A stretch of DNA of 64,000 nt from NCBI GenBank assembly GCA_013339765.2, contig CM023448.1:26984551-27048550 (forward strand), written 5' to 3'. The position numbers and the translations under genes are program-made. Origin of the DNA: Haemaphysalis longicornis. Taxonomy: Eukaryota; Arthropoda; Arachnida; Ixodida; Ixodidae. The number at the start of each line of letters is the position of its first letter. Position 1 is the stretch's first letter. Below the pieces are notes generated by a model, which saw only the letters and a list, made by a program, of their open reading frames with translations, searched no databases and was not told where the DNA came from. This document shows positions 1 to 11,130 of the stretch, in pieces.

Positions 1-2
1 AC

Positions 3-560
3 CTGCTCTTTGGTCGAGAGACCGCTTTACAACTGGACACTCTCTTGCCAGGTTCATTTCCAACTTCCGATAATGTCCTAGCCGCGATTGACTGTGCCGA
101 CTATGCTCGACAGGTTGCCCGCTTTCGCCTCTGCTCATCGCAGTTCTCCCAACAAAAGGCGCTTTATCTTCACAGCAGCAAGACCTCCAGTACTCTCCTG
201 GGATTCTTGTTCTTTTGTGGTTGCTACCCTGCCGCGTGGGGCTCGCTGAAAACTTCTGTTCCTTTACTGGGGACCCTACCGTGTGATTCATCAAGAGACC
301 CCAGACACATACGAAATATCTCCAGCCGCCCCTTCGCCAACTTACCACCCTGCCGCCGAAAAAACAGGGATTGTTCGTGTTTTCCTTCTCAAGCCGTACC
401 ATTGCCCTCACACAACATCCCCGTAGGAAGCACCAAGACATGGCGTTTTGCCGCGGGGGTTCTGGTACAGTGTGTCAGCAGCCAAAGAACTGGAAGGTAG
501 CACATGGCTGCTAGCATTGCGGACATGTGCCAAGGCTCAGCTGAGTAGAAGAGATTCGTG
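3..560 (+). pseudogene. Ty3/Gypsy retrotransposon pol, integrase C-terminal end (broken)
   Basis: The first frame opens with LLFGRETALQLDTLLPGSF, which resembles the end of the integrase core of tick Ty3/Gypsy elements, followed by the alanine/arginine-rich linker. After about position 180 the homologous reading moves to another frame, where LLFLYWGPYRVIHQETPDTY is readable. That matches the chromodomain-like 'YxGPYRV' region typical of Gypsy integrase C-termini. A stop and a frame change break the gene. The upstream part (RT, RNase H, integrase core) lies outside the window. It is followed directly by an LTR-like segment, as expected for the 3' end of such an element. The function in an intact element is to insert the cDNA copy into the host genome; this copy is dead. 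The Gypsy assignment is from motif recognition only. Confidence 0.72.
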
Positions 561-641
561 CTAGGTCCCACACGGTGCTCACTTTCCTGTACATACGTGT
601 GCGAAATAAACCTTACTTTTCACGTATTCGTCTCCGTAACA
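471..641 (+). repeat. Probable 3' LTR of the Gypsy element
   Basis: The segment follows the pol remnant. It begins TGTGTCAGCAGCC, contains an AATAAA signal at 604-609 and ends CGTCTCCGTAACA, so it shows TG...CA-type ends and a polyadenylation signal in the expected place. The purine-rich stretch GCGGGGGTTCTGG just upstream could be a decayed polypurine tract. Boundaries are inferred, because the 5' LTR is outside the window and cannot be compared. The position of the left end is uncertain by a few bases. Confidence 0.5.
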
Positions 642-1465
642 ATATACCCTGAGCCATCGCTAAAACCGGCAGAGAGTATATTTTATTGTGTGCTGCGAGA
701 AGGCAATACATTGCAAAGCGTGTACCCACTTAAGAAAATTAGTTATGCATTTCCTTTTTTTTTTGAATTTGAGCTGCCTTGCGAAAGCGTAGTGTCTAAA
801 TTTTTGTAAGGCAAACCCGAATCTAGCGTGGCTGCTTCGATGCAGCTACTTTTTTTCGTGTATTTTGTTCGAAGCTGCTATATGTGCTTGCAATAGGGTA
901 CTATATGTTGGAGTGTTCAGTGATTGTATTTGTTAGTTTGGCTAAACTAGGTTAATTGTAGTGAGATTAGGTAGTACCGCTTTCATGCCCACAATGGTAC
1001 CTTGTAATCTTATCGCTGTCAGGGTGCTTAGTGTTTCCGTGAGCAATATATTTGACACGTTCAGTATGTGGTATATATTACCCCGAACTAAAAGCATGAT
1101 GTCTGAAACAAAGTAAAAAAAGTCTGCTGTCCGTGTTGATGCTTGCTTCGCAGCCAATTATTTTCAGTTGATGGGTTTGCTCTTCTGTATCTAAGCCATT
1201 GTCTGCTAACATGTATGCCTAAAATTTTATGGTGCATGTTTTTCCGGAGTGGTAATGTGGCATGCACCTTGCTGGCATGGATCTTTTAGCTGGGTGATTT
1301 CTGAATTCTCAGATTCTTTCCTAACTGAAAGTATTTGTAATCTCAGCCATTAAATTTACTTTAGGGTTTCTCCTTTAATTTGCATCACTGAGCACCCCTT
1401 GTTCTTTTCCTAGTGTCCTTGTTCTGGTAAACCCGGCACCATTTCCCAGAAAATGCGTCATTGTG
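642..1465. other. Unassigned AT-rich DNA
   Basis: No coding region, terminal repeat or tandem array was recognised here. Short open frames lack any motif I know and have no support as genes. Confidence 0.5.
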
Positions 1466-2406
1466 GAACTTTTAAATGCAAATGCATTTATTAGTCGGCG
1501 GTTGTCTTGCGGCCATCGAGCGGCGTGCGCCTGCATTCCTCCAGCGCGAGCGCACGTGAGCGCGCGCCTCGTAGTTCTGCCTTCGTCGTCGTCGTCGTCG
1601 TAAATGCGAATGCATTTCTTAGTCGGGGGTTGTCGTGCTCCGTCGGCGTGCCCCCGCAGGTGTTATCTCTCCGCGCTCAATGCCGAACGCATGCGCTTGA
1701 AGCGAGCTGTACTAGTTTGCTCGAAGCGGCAAGGACGGCGAGTACTGCGGTGTTAGTCTCGTGTCTAACGTGTATGGGAACTTGATATCGCACGCCGTTG
1801 CCACGTCTCCCGCTCGAGACACGTCTCCGTACAAGGACTTGTACACCCTTGCCTACACCGGAGACGGAGTCTTTGTGGTGACCGTGTACCTCGCGCCCAA
1901 CCTCGCTCGAGACGCCGTTGCCGCGCAGCTGGACGCGGCTATGGAAAGTGTGCGCGTGCGCTCCAAACCCTCTGACCCCATAGTCTTGGTTGGCGACTTC
2001 AACGTTGACGTGCGCAAGAATAGTGGCGAGTGGCTGGTCGAGTACATGCAGACCAGGCACTCTATGCATTGTCTCTCTGCCGGCTTCGACACGTGCCCCA
2101 CTACCATTCACGGGAGTTGCATTGATCTGGTCTTTACGCGAAACTGTGACGCGCGTACGCTTCTCAAAGACCCTTTATCGAAGGCACTCAAAGGCACTTT
2201 ATCGATCTCAAAGGCACTTTATCGATCACAAGGCAGTGATTGTGGCCGTCAGGTACAACAATAACACAAACAGGTGCTGATGAATAAATGATTACGTTCA
2301 CACTCTAGTCATTATTACGCCATTACTCGCAACACACTCATCGCTGTACCCAATGCATTCGCATTTCTGCACGATTCCCTTCGGGGAGGTGCGGGTGAAT
2401 TTTTTT
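1466..2406 (+). mobile_element. EEP-domain element with hairpin 3' end (Helentron-like candidate)
   Basis: A unit bounded on the left by AAATGCAAATGCATTTATT (about 1475), repeated as AAATGCGAATGCATTTC at about 1601, and on the right by the inverted form AATGCATTCGCATTTC at about 2352. Beyond this it ends in ATTCCCTTCGGGGAGGTG plus a T-run at 2373-2406. A (CGT)n tract sits near 1585. Inside lies a reading frame for an endonuclease/exonuclease/phosphatase domain. Similar CCTTCGGGGAG...T-run ends occur at 59842-59884 and 60955-60986, and the second EEP remnant at 59262-59502 also adjoins such an end. Helitron-like elements of the Helentron group are known to carry EEP domains and 3' hairpins, so that is my preferred reading. 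No Rep/helicase is present, so this copy is at best a fragment. Confidence 0.45.
1761..2280 (+). pseudogene. Endonuclease/exonuclease/phosphatase (EEP) domain remnant
   Basis: The frame reads through VLVGDFNVDVRKNSGEWLVE and SCIDLVFTRN, the G-D-F-N and S-x-I-D-x-V/I-F signatures of the EEP superfamily (metal-dependent nucleases used by non-LTR elements and by Helentrons). The final catalytic S/I-D-H motif is present only in another frame, at FIDHKAVIVAVRYNNNTN, ending with a stop at 2278-2280. Between the two, the text AAAGGCACTTTATCGATC is repeated three times at about 2170-2232. This local slippage expansion adds residues and shifts the frame, so the domain is disabled. The start is unknown: the first Met at 1761 is not a convincing initiator, and the upstream part is missing. 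A related remnant sits at 59262-59502. Confidence 0.7.
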
Positions 2407-2412
2407 CTTTCC

Positions 2413-4780
2413 ATGTCAGCGATGCAGGCATTTGTCCTGCAAAGGCGTGACAAAAAGAAATTTGAACCACACCTACCGTGATAAAGGGATTCAGCTAGCT
2501 AGCTCAAGTACCCATTGTCTTGCGCTGTATTTATATATTGATTATTTTTTACTGCAGGCATCCACAAATGTTAATGAATGGATTTCAAGTGCACCTTGCA
2601 CGCCTGTGGCAGTTGCACGAGTGAGATATTACATAAGAGGTTATCACGTTTTTGCGTGGAACGCTCATTTATAAAGCAAATGATCAGATCTATGCACTGG
2701 CACAACTGCACCATCTTCCAACTACCACTCACTCCTTACACTTCTTTGGTTGAGTGCAGGATGCCTAGACAAACGAACACACTTCGCACTTCAGTTGCAG
2801 ATTTAGTTCCTCAGGAGCGCATTTCAAGCGGATGGCCAACCGAAGGCACGGGGCGGGGAAGGGGAGCAGCGGGTGGTAGTGAAATAAATAAGCAGATAAC
2901 CCTGGGCAGTGGTGAAATAAAATGGCACCAAACACTTGAGGCTCTTGTGAAATGAAATAAATGAAGTCGTTGTTTCTCAAATCGTATGTTCTGCAGTTTA
3001 TATTTTTTAATGCAAGGGGAAAATTTGAGTGAGCTGTGACAAGGATGAGGACGTAGTTTTATGGCAGCCAAGTTGTACTGAAATGATTGGTTATAAATGA
3101 AATTTTTGTGGTTTTTGATATTTCTATTAGTGAACTGCACTGTACCACTAAAGTGTTCGAAGAAAGCATGAACCCTACAAAAATGTTTTATTTTTTCGTA
3201 ATTGTAAGTTCGCATGTGATGGCAAGCGCTTGTTTCCCTGTAGCATATTTTGTGAGGAACTCTATGCTGCCTCTGAAACCTATACAGTCCAAATAGTGTG
3301 CCAAGTTTTTCGGAAATATGCTAGCATAATAACCTCACAAGGCACTAGGATGCAAGAAGTTGGTCCAAGTCAGGCCTGGCCGTTTAATAGTATGTGCCGG
3401 TAGGCACCCGACCATAACACAACATGAAGTTGCAGCGCTCAGCGCAATTTGCGGCATATATGAAGAACACCGACATGGTGGTTATGCAAGCCCACTCAGG
3501 AAATGAGTGCGCTTCTTTATCATAGCACTGTGTGAATGAAATTTTTGCCACTAATATGCTTAATAAAAAGAATTTTAACATTGTACAGTATTTCTTCCAA
3601 ACGAAGAAAGATTTACTTGGTTCAACTCACGTATGGGAAGGCAGGTCAAGGCAACGTTACATAATGTCCAGCGTGGTAAATTTAGGTAGATCATCTCTTG
3701 TGTGTCTGATCAATTACTTGAACAACCAACTCAGGAGGAACTTGGTTTTGTTTCAAAGCTTGTGATGCTTTTAAGCCCGACCCTTCCCCCCCCCCCCAAA
3801 AAAAAAGCTGCTTTGTTTGCGAACACGATGTCAGACTGCACGATAGTTTCGCTGAGAATGCTGAATGTGATTACACTTGTAGAAACTTGTCTACTCCCGA
3901 ATCACTAAATGGGCCAAGTTGTGCTTTATTCGCAGTATGATTCTCCATAAATATTAATAGCAGTAAACAAATTTATGTTTGCTCGTGTATAGAGAAAGCG
4001 GTCACAATGGTATATCGAATGAGTACCAAGGCGGCCGGTCTGTACACTGGATCCCTATTTTGGATTCACGACTTGTGTTATAACCGGGGTAGAATATTAC
4101 AAGGCGCATTGTGTTATTTTCTCTTCACAGCTGGTGTTTCACTTCTGCAGGGCAACCACGAGATAGATAAAATTCCTTTTCTCTAGCCTCTAGATAGGGT
4201 CAAATGCCTAACTTTGGGCCTATGGCGGCCCTTCCATCATTAACCTTTAAGGGTTTTCATGTGCATTCTAGCATACAAGCATTAACAAATAGCGCGGTAA
4301 AGAAAACACTTAATAGGAAATGATATCAATGAACATTAATTTGCGGGTTCGTCTACCACATCATTCAATGAATATATGGGAGCTATAGATTGTTTGCACT
4401 CGTTAATATTTGTTTTTACACCTGAAGCTGTTTTTTGGATCTTTGTAAGTAACTGTAGTGCATCCAGTCCCATCCACCCAATTAGCAGCATTATTCTTCC
4501 TGGAGAACTGTTAGTTGCAGCTCGTACTGCTCAAATTTTTATTTAGGCCAAGGATATATCGATTTTTTATAGCTTTTCAATGGGTTAGACCATAATTTTT
4601 CGTTTCTTGCTTTGCAAGAAGAAATAGTTTTATGCGGTTGGAGAGCTCACAAAACATTTCGCATCTTGAAAGCGTGAAGAGTCTGAATCAATTTAGTTAT
4701 ATGCAATAATGCCACAAAAAGATCATGCAAATTTGGATGATGCAATGTCAGGAACCATTGTGACTCACCCCTTAATAATT
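2413..4780. other. Unassigned intergenic DNA
   Basis: No coding or structural feature was recognised. A C-run followed by an A-run (about 3787-3806) is the only low-complexity feature I noted. The many short open frames on both strands have no recognisable motif. Confidence 0.5.
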
Positions 4781-4781
4781 G

Positions 4782-4889
4782 CACTTGTGGAACTCGTGCT
4801 TGCGAAATTAGAAACCCGACTGGTATTTTACAGCTCACTTGTGGAAATCGTGCTTGCGAAATTACAAAGCCTGCTGGCATTTTACAGCT
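4782..4889 (+). repeat. Two-copy tandem repeat, 54-bp period
   Basis: CACTTGTGGAACTCGTGCTT at 4782 recurs as CACTTGTGGAAATCGTGCTT at 4836. The match continues through TGCGAAATTA...TTTTACAGCT to 4889. The period of 54 bp is a multiple of three, but no coding context was found. Confidence 0.85.
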
Positions 4890-5334
4890 ATGTATGATCC
4901 ACTCGATCACTTGGCTGTTCAAAATAGAGTGAACACAATTTTGTTCAAAGAAAAGAAAGAAATCTGGTAGGAACGCTTTGCCTGGAGGCCAACCTTGAGA
5001 GTTCAGTTGGTGCACGCCTGAGCGGGTTGGGCAATAGACGCCCTGTTTTGTGTAAGAAATTATTGTAATGTTTTAGAAAATACTTGCAGATAATGTCGTA
5101 CCACACGCCTTTGGGAGACACGTCAGTGTTGTTGAAGGCATTAAGCGTGGCTCAACCACCTCAGAATCATGCAGCGCTGCCTAGCACTGTATTGGCGTGG
5201 CAAAGTTGGCTGTCTGAACGTTGTAACTATGTCTAAATGACAACAGGTTTTACTGTGCTAGTATAGCTGCAATTGACTCCTGAAAAGCTGCTCTCCGTAT
5301 TGTGCTTAATACTTAGTCTTCCTTGCCAATATAA
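4890..5334. other. Unassigned DNA
   Basis: Nothing recognisable in this interval on either strand. Confidence 0.45.
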
Positions 5335-5530
5335 ACGGGTCCGCGCAAGGTTTCGGGTTCGATTCCCGGAAGCAACGGACGCATTTTTGATGGTGGCAAA
5401 AAGCAAAAACGCCCGTGTGTTCGACATTTCGGCACACGTTAACGATCCCCAGTTAGTAAAAATTAATCCGAAGCCCTCCACTACAGCACGCCTCATCGCC
5501 TTAGTTCCATTGGCTCGTTGAACCCTGCAA
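5335..5530 (+). mobile_element. tRNA-derived SINE, Ruka-like (copy 1)
   Basis: Contains a Pol III B box, GGGTTCGATTCCCGG (5355-5369), followed by the body conserved in tick Ruka SINEs: GATGGTGGCAAAAAGC, the CCCGTGTG...GCACACGTTAACG segment, CCCCAG, and the CCCTCCACTACAGCACG stretch. The A-box half is missing or degraded, so the copy is 5'-truncated. It aligns by eye along its whole length with the copy at 34300-34490. It would be transcribed by RNA polymerase III and mobilised by a partner LINE. I see no clear target duplication. Confidence 0.8.
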
Positions 5531-6780
5531 TTTCTCAGTCAGTAATTCAGCAGTTTTTTGAAAAGTGGGCATAGATCACGTTTGCTGATCTAGTCACGTG
5601 TTTGCTGCTGGTATGTGTGTAGCTTTATTTCAAGCAAAAAAAAAACAGTTGACATGTTCACCGATAGGTTGGTGGAAAAATATAGTCTTTCTGTATTTTT
5701 TTTAAATTTGGATGTACAGAAGCCTGAAAATATTTCACTCAGCATCATAGCAGTTATTTATTCTGCGCCTACGGTGGTAGGGATGCAAACCTGAAATTAT
5801 TGTCACAGAAATTATTGTTTTCCTTATTTTCCAGGCAACTTGTCAGCATGAGGCTAAAAAGTGGTCTCGCCGTCATTGAGTCAACTAACAAACAGGCAGC
5901 CTGAAATCCAGAGCACCTTCCGAACCATGGAAGGACGTTCCGGATGAAGTGGCTTGGTCACTATCGTAAAATGCTGAACGTTTTAAGGCCTAAAATGTTG
6001 AATGTTTTATACTTTGCATTGATATCGTTCATTACTTTGCTATTAAAAACGTTTTGTTTTAGCAGTTCTGTGCCACGTAGAACACGTAAGTTTAATGATG
6101 TTGCAGTGTGTCACAACAATTCTTTAATTTCACTCATGGCAAGGCCACTATTGTAGCTCACAGCTGTGAGGACACAATTGTGGGCAACGTTTGGGAGTTT
6201 TTGTTTCCTTTGTGTAAGTATATTGTTGGCTACAGCAAGTTTTCGTTCTTACTTGGCAGTGCAAACTTTTTCTTGTTCAGTACAGGCCAAAATTTGAGAC
6301 ATCAATACAATATAGGCAGCATTACTAAAAATCAGCAGATATTCCAGGTGATTATGAAGGTATGGCTCTCAGCAGATTGCTTGACATTGATTTTCTATAA
6401 ATCGTTAAAGTGACAAATGTAATTTGTTCTACAATATGGGCTTCTTATTGTAACATACAGTCGCAGCATATGTGCAGCTAGAGAATACACTGGAATGCAA
6501 TATATTTCTATTCACCCTGAATTGTTTACGTTCCCGAGGCTTTCTGAAAAAGCTGCAAGATCAAACCTGTGTTTTTTTGCTGACAATGTCGTCTTTTACT
6601 CACAAAATGGCCTTGAGCTTGTACCGTATTTTGAAGGTCCAAAGTGAGTGAATAAATAAATTCAGAGTGAATAAAAATGCAGTTCATTCATGCATATTCT
6701 CTGGCTGCTCATACGCTGTGAGTGTGGTTACGTTGCTGTGAGTGTGGTTACGTTACGAATCTTTATTGTAGCACAGAGCA
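5531..6780. other. Unassigned AT-rich DNA
   Basis: No coding, RNA or transposon feature was recognised. A short tandem GTGAGTGTGGTTACGTT doublet occurs at about 6718-6755, just before the palindrome array. Confidence 0.45.
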
Positions 6781-6784
6781 CATT

Positions 6785-7250
6785 TTCCGTTTTGACAGTT
6801 TACGGTAATAATGCATATTTACTTTACTACCACAACATGTACCGTAAAAAGACGTTCAACATAATTACTGTGGTTAGGAAGAACAGGCATTGTACTGTAA
6901 TTACGTTTTACGGTACATTTCCTGTATTGTAATTCTACGAGACATGCTCCGTACTTACCTAGTACAGAGCTTGTTCTGTAACCCACCTATGCGGGACATT
7001 TCCTGTAGTTAACTTTTACAGAACATTCTATGTTCGGTATAAAATATTAAACATGTTCCATACACTAGCTACACGAGAATTTTGCTGCTGCCCACTTGTA
7101 CGGACCATTTCCTATGTCCAGTAATACGGAATTTGTTTCATAACCTAGAACCGCGACACACGTCCCGTGAGCTAATGCTACAGAACATGTGCAGTAATTT
7201 TGTAGTACGGCACATGTTGTGGTAACAAGGTTAGCTTAGACATGCCCCGT
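6785..7250. repeat. Degenerate array of about 27-bp palindromic units (GGAACATGTTCC type)
   Basis: A run of imperfect units whose core reads roughly TACGGAACATGTTCCGTA, itself close to a perfect palindrome, separated by AT-rich spacers such as ATTACTAG. Examples: ACAACATGTACCGTAAAAAG (about 6832), TACGAGACATGCTCCGTAC (about 6938), TACAGAGCTTGTTCTGTAAC (about 6962), CGGGACATTTCCTGTAG (about 6992), and TACAGAACATGTGCAGTAAT (about 7181). Unit length is about 26-29 bp. No long reading frame crosses the block. This looks like a decayed satellite of dyad-symmetric units. Confidence 0.65.
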
Positions 7251-8640
7251 AAATTAAAAGATACAACTTTGACGATCGCTTCGGAAGCCAATGAGAGCCA
7301 TTCCCTCTATAAGCGATTAATTCTTGCGTTGGCATTCCTAGGTTTACTAATGCTTAGATGTGAACGAACCAAAACGTATTATAGTTAAAAAGAACAGACG
7401 TGGCAGTAACGTCAAACAATAAAGTGAAGTCACTGAAGATGCTTTGAAAAAATACAATCAAAAGTCATACGTTTAGTTGCGTGCAGCATGTAATGAATGT
7501 TTTGTGTGAAACAGCGGTGCGCCACAAATATTCTCTTTATTGTCGAAGTATTGCAGCTGTTTTTTTCTTGCTGCAAACTTCAGTTTTACATTCTTATTCG
7601 CCTTTGCACGTTGTAGATGAGGTCCCAAATCCCATCGAGTGAACGTGGCTTCAGATTCTGCACCCACCATTTAGCGTCACGAGTTTTCTCAAGATCATGT
7701 TCAACTTTTACATATTTCGAAAAAAAACATCATAGCAGACAGAGGCGGCGTCAACTCTCTTCCCTTAATCAAAATTTGCGTAAAATCAATCACGCATCGT
7801 TTCACAATTATTGAAAGAAGCTTATCGAATTAGCGAAAGAAATATAGCTAGAATTAGTTCAAGAAAGCGAAAGAAAAAAATAAAGAGGTGATATCCTCAA
7901 TAATGATATATTGCTCCCAGATAACTTTCCAGTTTTTCGAAAAGATAGAACATTCCGAGGGGATAGTCTCTTGATAGCTATAAGAGCTGGTTCTCAACTT
8001 TCCAACTTTCACTTGCAATAGTTGATTCCCCCTTCAATTGCTGTGCGTTAAAACACAGTTTGAAGGCAGCACGTGTATTATCGCGGTGTTATCGTTCTCG
8101 CGATAGCAATCCCTACGTTGTCGAATATCTAACCGAAGTTCTTGAAATGATTTATAATAAATGACCTCAGTGTGTGTTGTTACTGCGTGGCTCTTTTAAC
8201 TAAACCGCAATAAACCGAACCACACTGTTGTCGCTATCAACGCCCGCTAGACGAGAGGTGTCTCGATTTCTCCACACGTTAAAGTTTTTCACTTAACACA
8301 CTTGTAAAGGAACTGACGCGACACGAACACATCGTAGACTTACTTTTAATGAACTGTCCCAATATTACTGTAGTATATGTTGTTGATGAGATTAGAACCA
8401 TAAATTGGTATATTGTTCCCACTCATGTCCTAATCATAGTATGAAAAAAGCTTAAACGTGCGAATTATTAAAAAAAAACTGATGAAATCGTGATGAAACG
8501 AACTGCATGTACCTGATTGTCAACCTCCTTTGAAAGCCAGCGTAATATCGAACAACTAGCAATAGATGGTAACTGTTACGGGACTCCCTTAGGAAGGTTG
8601 AAAATACGTGCATAACCCAGATTTTCTTCAAATGATAAGA
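7251..8640. other. Unassigned AT-rich DNA
   Basis: No feature was recognised. Open frames here are short and lack motifs. Confidence 0.45.
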
Positions 8641-8900
8641 AAATGTTCCCTTGTCTATAAAAGGCTTAGGATTGGTTGAACAAAAAGAACAAGCCGCCTT
8701 TAAAAAGGCCTACAAAAGAAATATGACCATGCTTCGAAAAGATGTAAAGCATCAGCTCGGGATTCAGAAAAAAAAATCCAAAACAAAAAATTACTTCAGT
8801 GGTATGCTGCGTAATTTGCTGAAATCTCACCCCAAAAGGTTTGGCATATAATTGACCCAGAAGATGCAGATGGTGTTGTGAAGACGGTATAGTTACTGTG
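8641..8900 (+). pseudogene. CR1/L2-type LINE ORF2 fragment, endonuclease-RT linker
   Basis: A short frame reads EQAAFKKAYKRN...LRKDVKHQL...YFSGMLRNLLKSHPKRF. This matches in style the basic helical linker between the endonuclease and reverse transcriptase in CR1/L2 LINEs, where a 'L...NPKKFW' element precedes the RT domain. Here the tryptophan is lost and a stop follows at about 8850. It lies directly upstream of an RTE fragment of a different clade, so the two are probably nested or juxtaposed insertions. The assignment rests on one motif. Confidence 0.45.
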
Positions 8901-9041
8901 ATGGGTTGAAATGGTCTCACTGTGCCCAATCAAGTATGTTCTGAAATCCTCAACAAGACATATAGCGGCGTTTTTAACCAGGCACTCAAAACGCTTATAG
9001 GTAATCGCTAACAGAATCTAAGCCCTCTTATATTTCAACCT

Positions 9042-9253
9042 AGTGAACACGCGGGGTTTCGTAAAGGCTATTGAACAATGTAACATATTCAGATGGTCAA
9101 TCAGGTGACAGAGAATTGCGCGGAGTCTACTCAACCTCTCTATTTCGACTCGTAGATTATGAGAAAGCATTTGACTTGGGCACAATATCAGCAGTCATTA
9201 AGGCATTGCGGAATCAGGAGGTAGACGACCATTACGTAAGAATACTAGAGGGT
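9042..9253 (+). pseudogene. RTE-clade LINE reverse transcriptase, 5' fragment (copy 1)
   Basis: Reads GFRKGY, then (with stops and shifts) a stretch ending LVDYEKAFD (the first catalytic aspartate block of RT) and SAVIKALRNQEVDDHYVRIL. This is the fingers/palm region of an RTE-type LINE; the same family is better preserved at 46645-47631. Homology stops abruptly after the ILE codons at about 9253 and resumes at about 11131 with only about 28 codons missing. The LINE was therefore split by the intervening sequence. The copy is non-functional because of several stops and frameshifts. Confidence 0.72.
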
Positions 9254-11130
9254 AAGATGGAACCCCGGTGATAGGTCCCCCAGACAACGACGATCCGCTT
9301 CTTACGACAAATCATCGTGGTCCCGGAAAACTCCCCGTAGAAACAATGCATTAAAAACACCGATGATATGAAGGTCGGGTGCACGCGTACCGCTTCATAC
9401 GATGGACACTGGCGCGGATAAACTGGCGTCTTTCCCACATTTACTGCGCTTCGCCACCTCGTCCGGACCTTCTTTATTTTTAACCCCCGTTTGAAGCCAC
9501 TTTATGGTCAAAGGTGCGCAGGTGGGCCAGACCACTTGCTGAACAGACACAAGCAAGCAGGCGGGTACTTGTGAGCAGTAAACTTGCGCAGGCCCCACGC
9601 GGCAACAGTACGCCAACGCGGCAACCGCTACAAGTCGAAGTTCAGAAGTCGAAGTTTAAGCTCCCGCCGAGCCGCTGCCGAACGCGAAAACACATACGAC
9701 ACAACTGCACCGGTATGGCCAAACAGCTGCTTTCCCCGCCCTCTCGGTCCGAATTTCTTTCACCACCCTCGCTGCCTAATACTTTCCTCTCTGCTTATCA
9801 GTGTCTTTCAAAGCAGCGTTTTCCCTGCACTCCTTTCTTTGCTAGAGTACCTCAATTCACGCGCGTCCGTCGCAAGGGTGGAGAAACGTCCCCGTTGGGC
9901 CGCAATTTTGGGTCACTGGCTGGCCGCCGCAGCACGAAACGTAGCAAGACCGCGCTATATTAGATGCGACGCTGAGAGCATCTCTTGTCGGGGGCCCTGT
10001 CCTTCCTGCGTGCGTCCGTCGTCGTCGGTGTCCGCACTCTCCTCCGCTCACCCCCTCTCCTCTCCGATAGCGAACACTCTCTCGCGAGGGGCATTGGATT
10101 GGATTCGATTGGCTTGGCTTGGCTTGGATTGGATTAGATTTTGATTGGATTGGATTAAAGTGGATTGTGTTCGATTGTGTTGCGTCATAGCCGCGAGAGA
10201 CGCACTGGCGCCGGCGCGTGCCCAGGTGAGAGCGAACACTCTCTCTCAACATCTGCGGGTGTGCGGCCCAGAGCGCTCTCATTCCGCCGGTGGGCGGCGC
10301 TGCGCGCGGTGCTCCGCATGTGCAGTTCTCTCTCTCTCTCCGCGGTATCCTCTCCTTCGGGCGCGCTGCGCATATAACCGGGGTGCCACTCTCCAGCAGC
10401 CTTTCGGTCGACGGTTGCTCTCTGCTTGCGCTTGAACCCCCCTCAGCGTCGCATCACACCAGGGTTCCTGCGAGGGGAGGGGGGCGTATTTTTTTGCTGC
10501 AACACGGTTTACTCACGAAGTTTGAATTACCTTATCTATTTCGCGCTGATGGGTCTTGTGAGAAACGAAAAACAGCTATATTTTAGCACTTTGACCAAAT
10601 AGGAATTGTATGGGACCCTCGAAAGAGTGTCTCCACCATATCCAGCAATGTAGGTTTTTTGTAGTCTCCGCATTGTGCGGCCATCGTTCCGCTTGGCCTT
10701 GGCAGTTTCACACTCGCTTTTTGTCCTTTTAGTTTGCTTGACCGCGCGCATGGTGCGGGTCTGGCGGGCCATAAATAGCGCCGGACGGCACGGGTGTAGT
10801 GTAGGACGCTACGCTTACCTGACGGGCTCCCTGGACGCCATAAAGGGAAGGGGCACAACGATGGCGTTGATATTTTTTTACTTTGATTTTCTGCTAAACG
10901 TTTGCAAATCACGTGGGAACACGCTGAATATAGTAGTTTAAATAGGTTCTCACCCAACCTGTAGCGGGAGACCGTCCACTAGGGTGGCATTTACTCGCAG
11001 CCCGGTAGTACGACACCGAGTACATACGACGCTTTCTCGCGGTCCTTTGAAGGTCGTAATGTTGAAGTTCCACTGTATATTTATTGACTGCATCGCTATC
11101 GTCTTCTTCCTTAAGGAGAGCAGTGTATTT
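9254..11130. mobile_element. GC-rich insertion splitting the RTE LINE (family unknown)
   Basis: This 1.9-kb segment separates the two halves of one RTE copy and is much more GC-rich than its surroundings. It contains a TTGGA-type pentamer tract (10094-10180) flanked by two copies of AGCGAACACTCTCTC (about 10067 and 10231). It also has two TATA-like sites in promoter-like settings: CATATAACCGGGG at about 10370, followed 30 bp on by a CAGC...GGTCGACGG stretch, and CCATAAATAGCGCC at about 10770. Several overlapping open frames exist here, but they are GC-driven and carry no motif I recognise. I see no certain terminal repeats or target duplication, so the class (LTR element, Helitron or captured host promoter DNA) is open. 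Confidence 0.5.
10094..10180 (+). repeat. Imperfect TTGGA pentamer tract
   Basis: Repeats of TTGGA with variants TTGGC, TTCGA, TTAGA and TTGTG run through GCATTGGATTGGATTCGATT onward. A low-complexity tract inside the GC-rich insertion. Confidence 0.85.

Noticed and set aside
10370..10420. Host promoter with TATA box
   Set aside because: TATAA plus downstream text is suggestive, but nothing downstream is a recognisable gene; kept only as a remark on the insertion.
9514..10586. Several overlapping open frames over 90 codons in the GC-rich insertion
   Set aside because: High G+C lowers stop frequency on both strands; frames overlap on both strands and show no motif or plausible composition.
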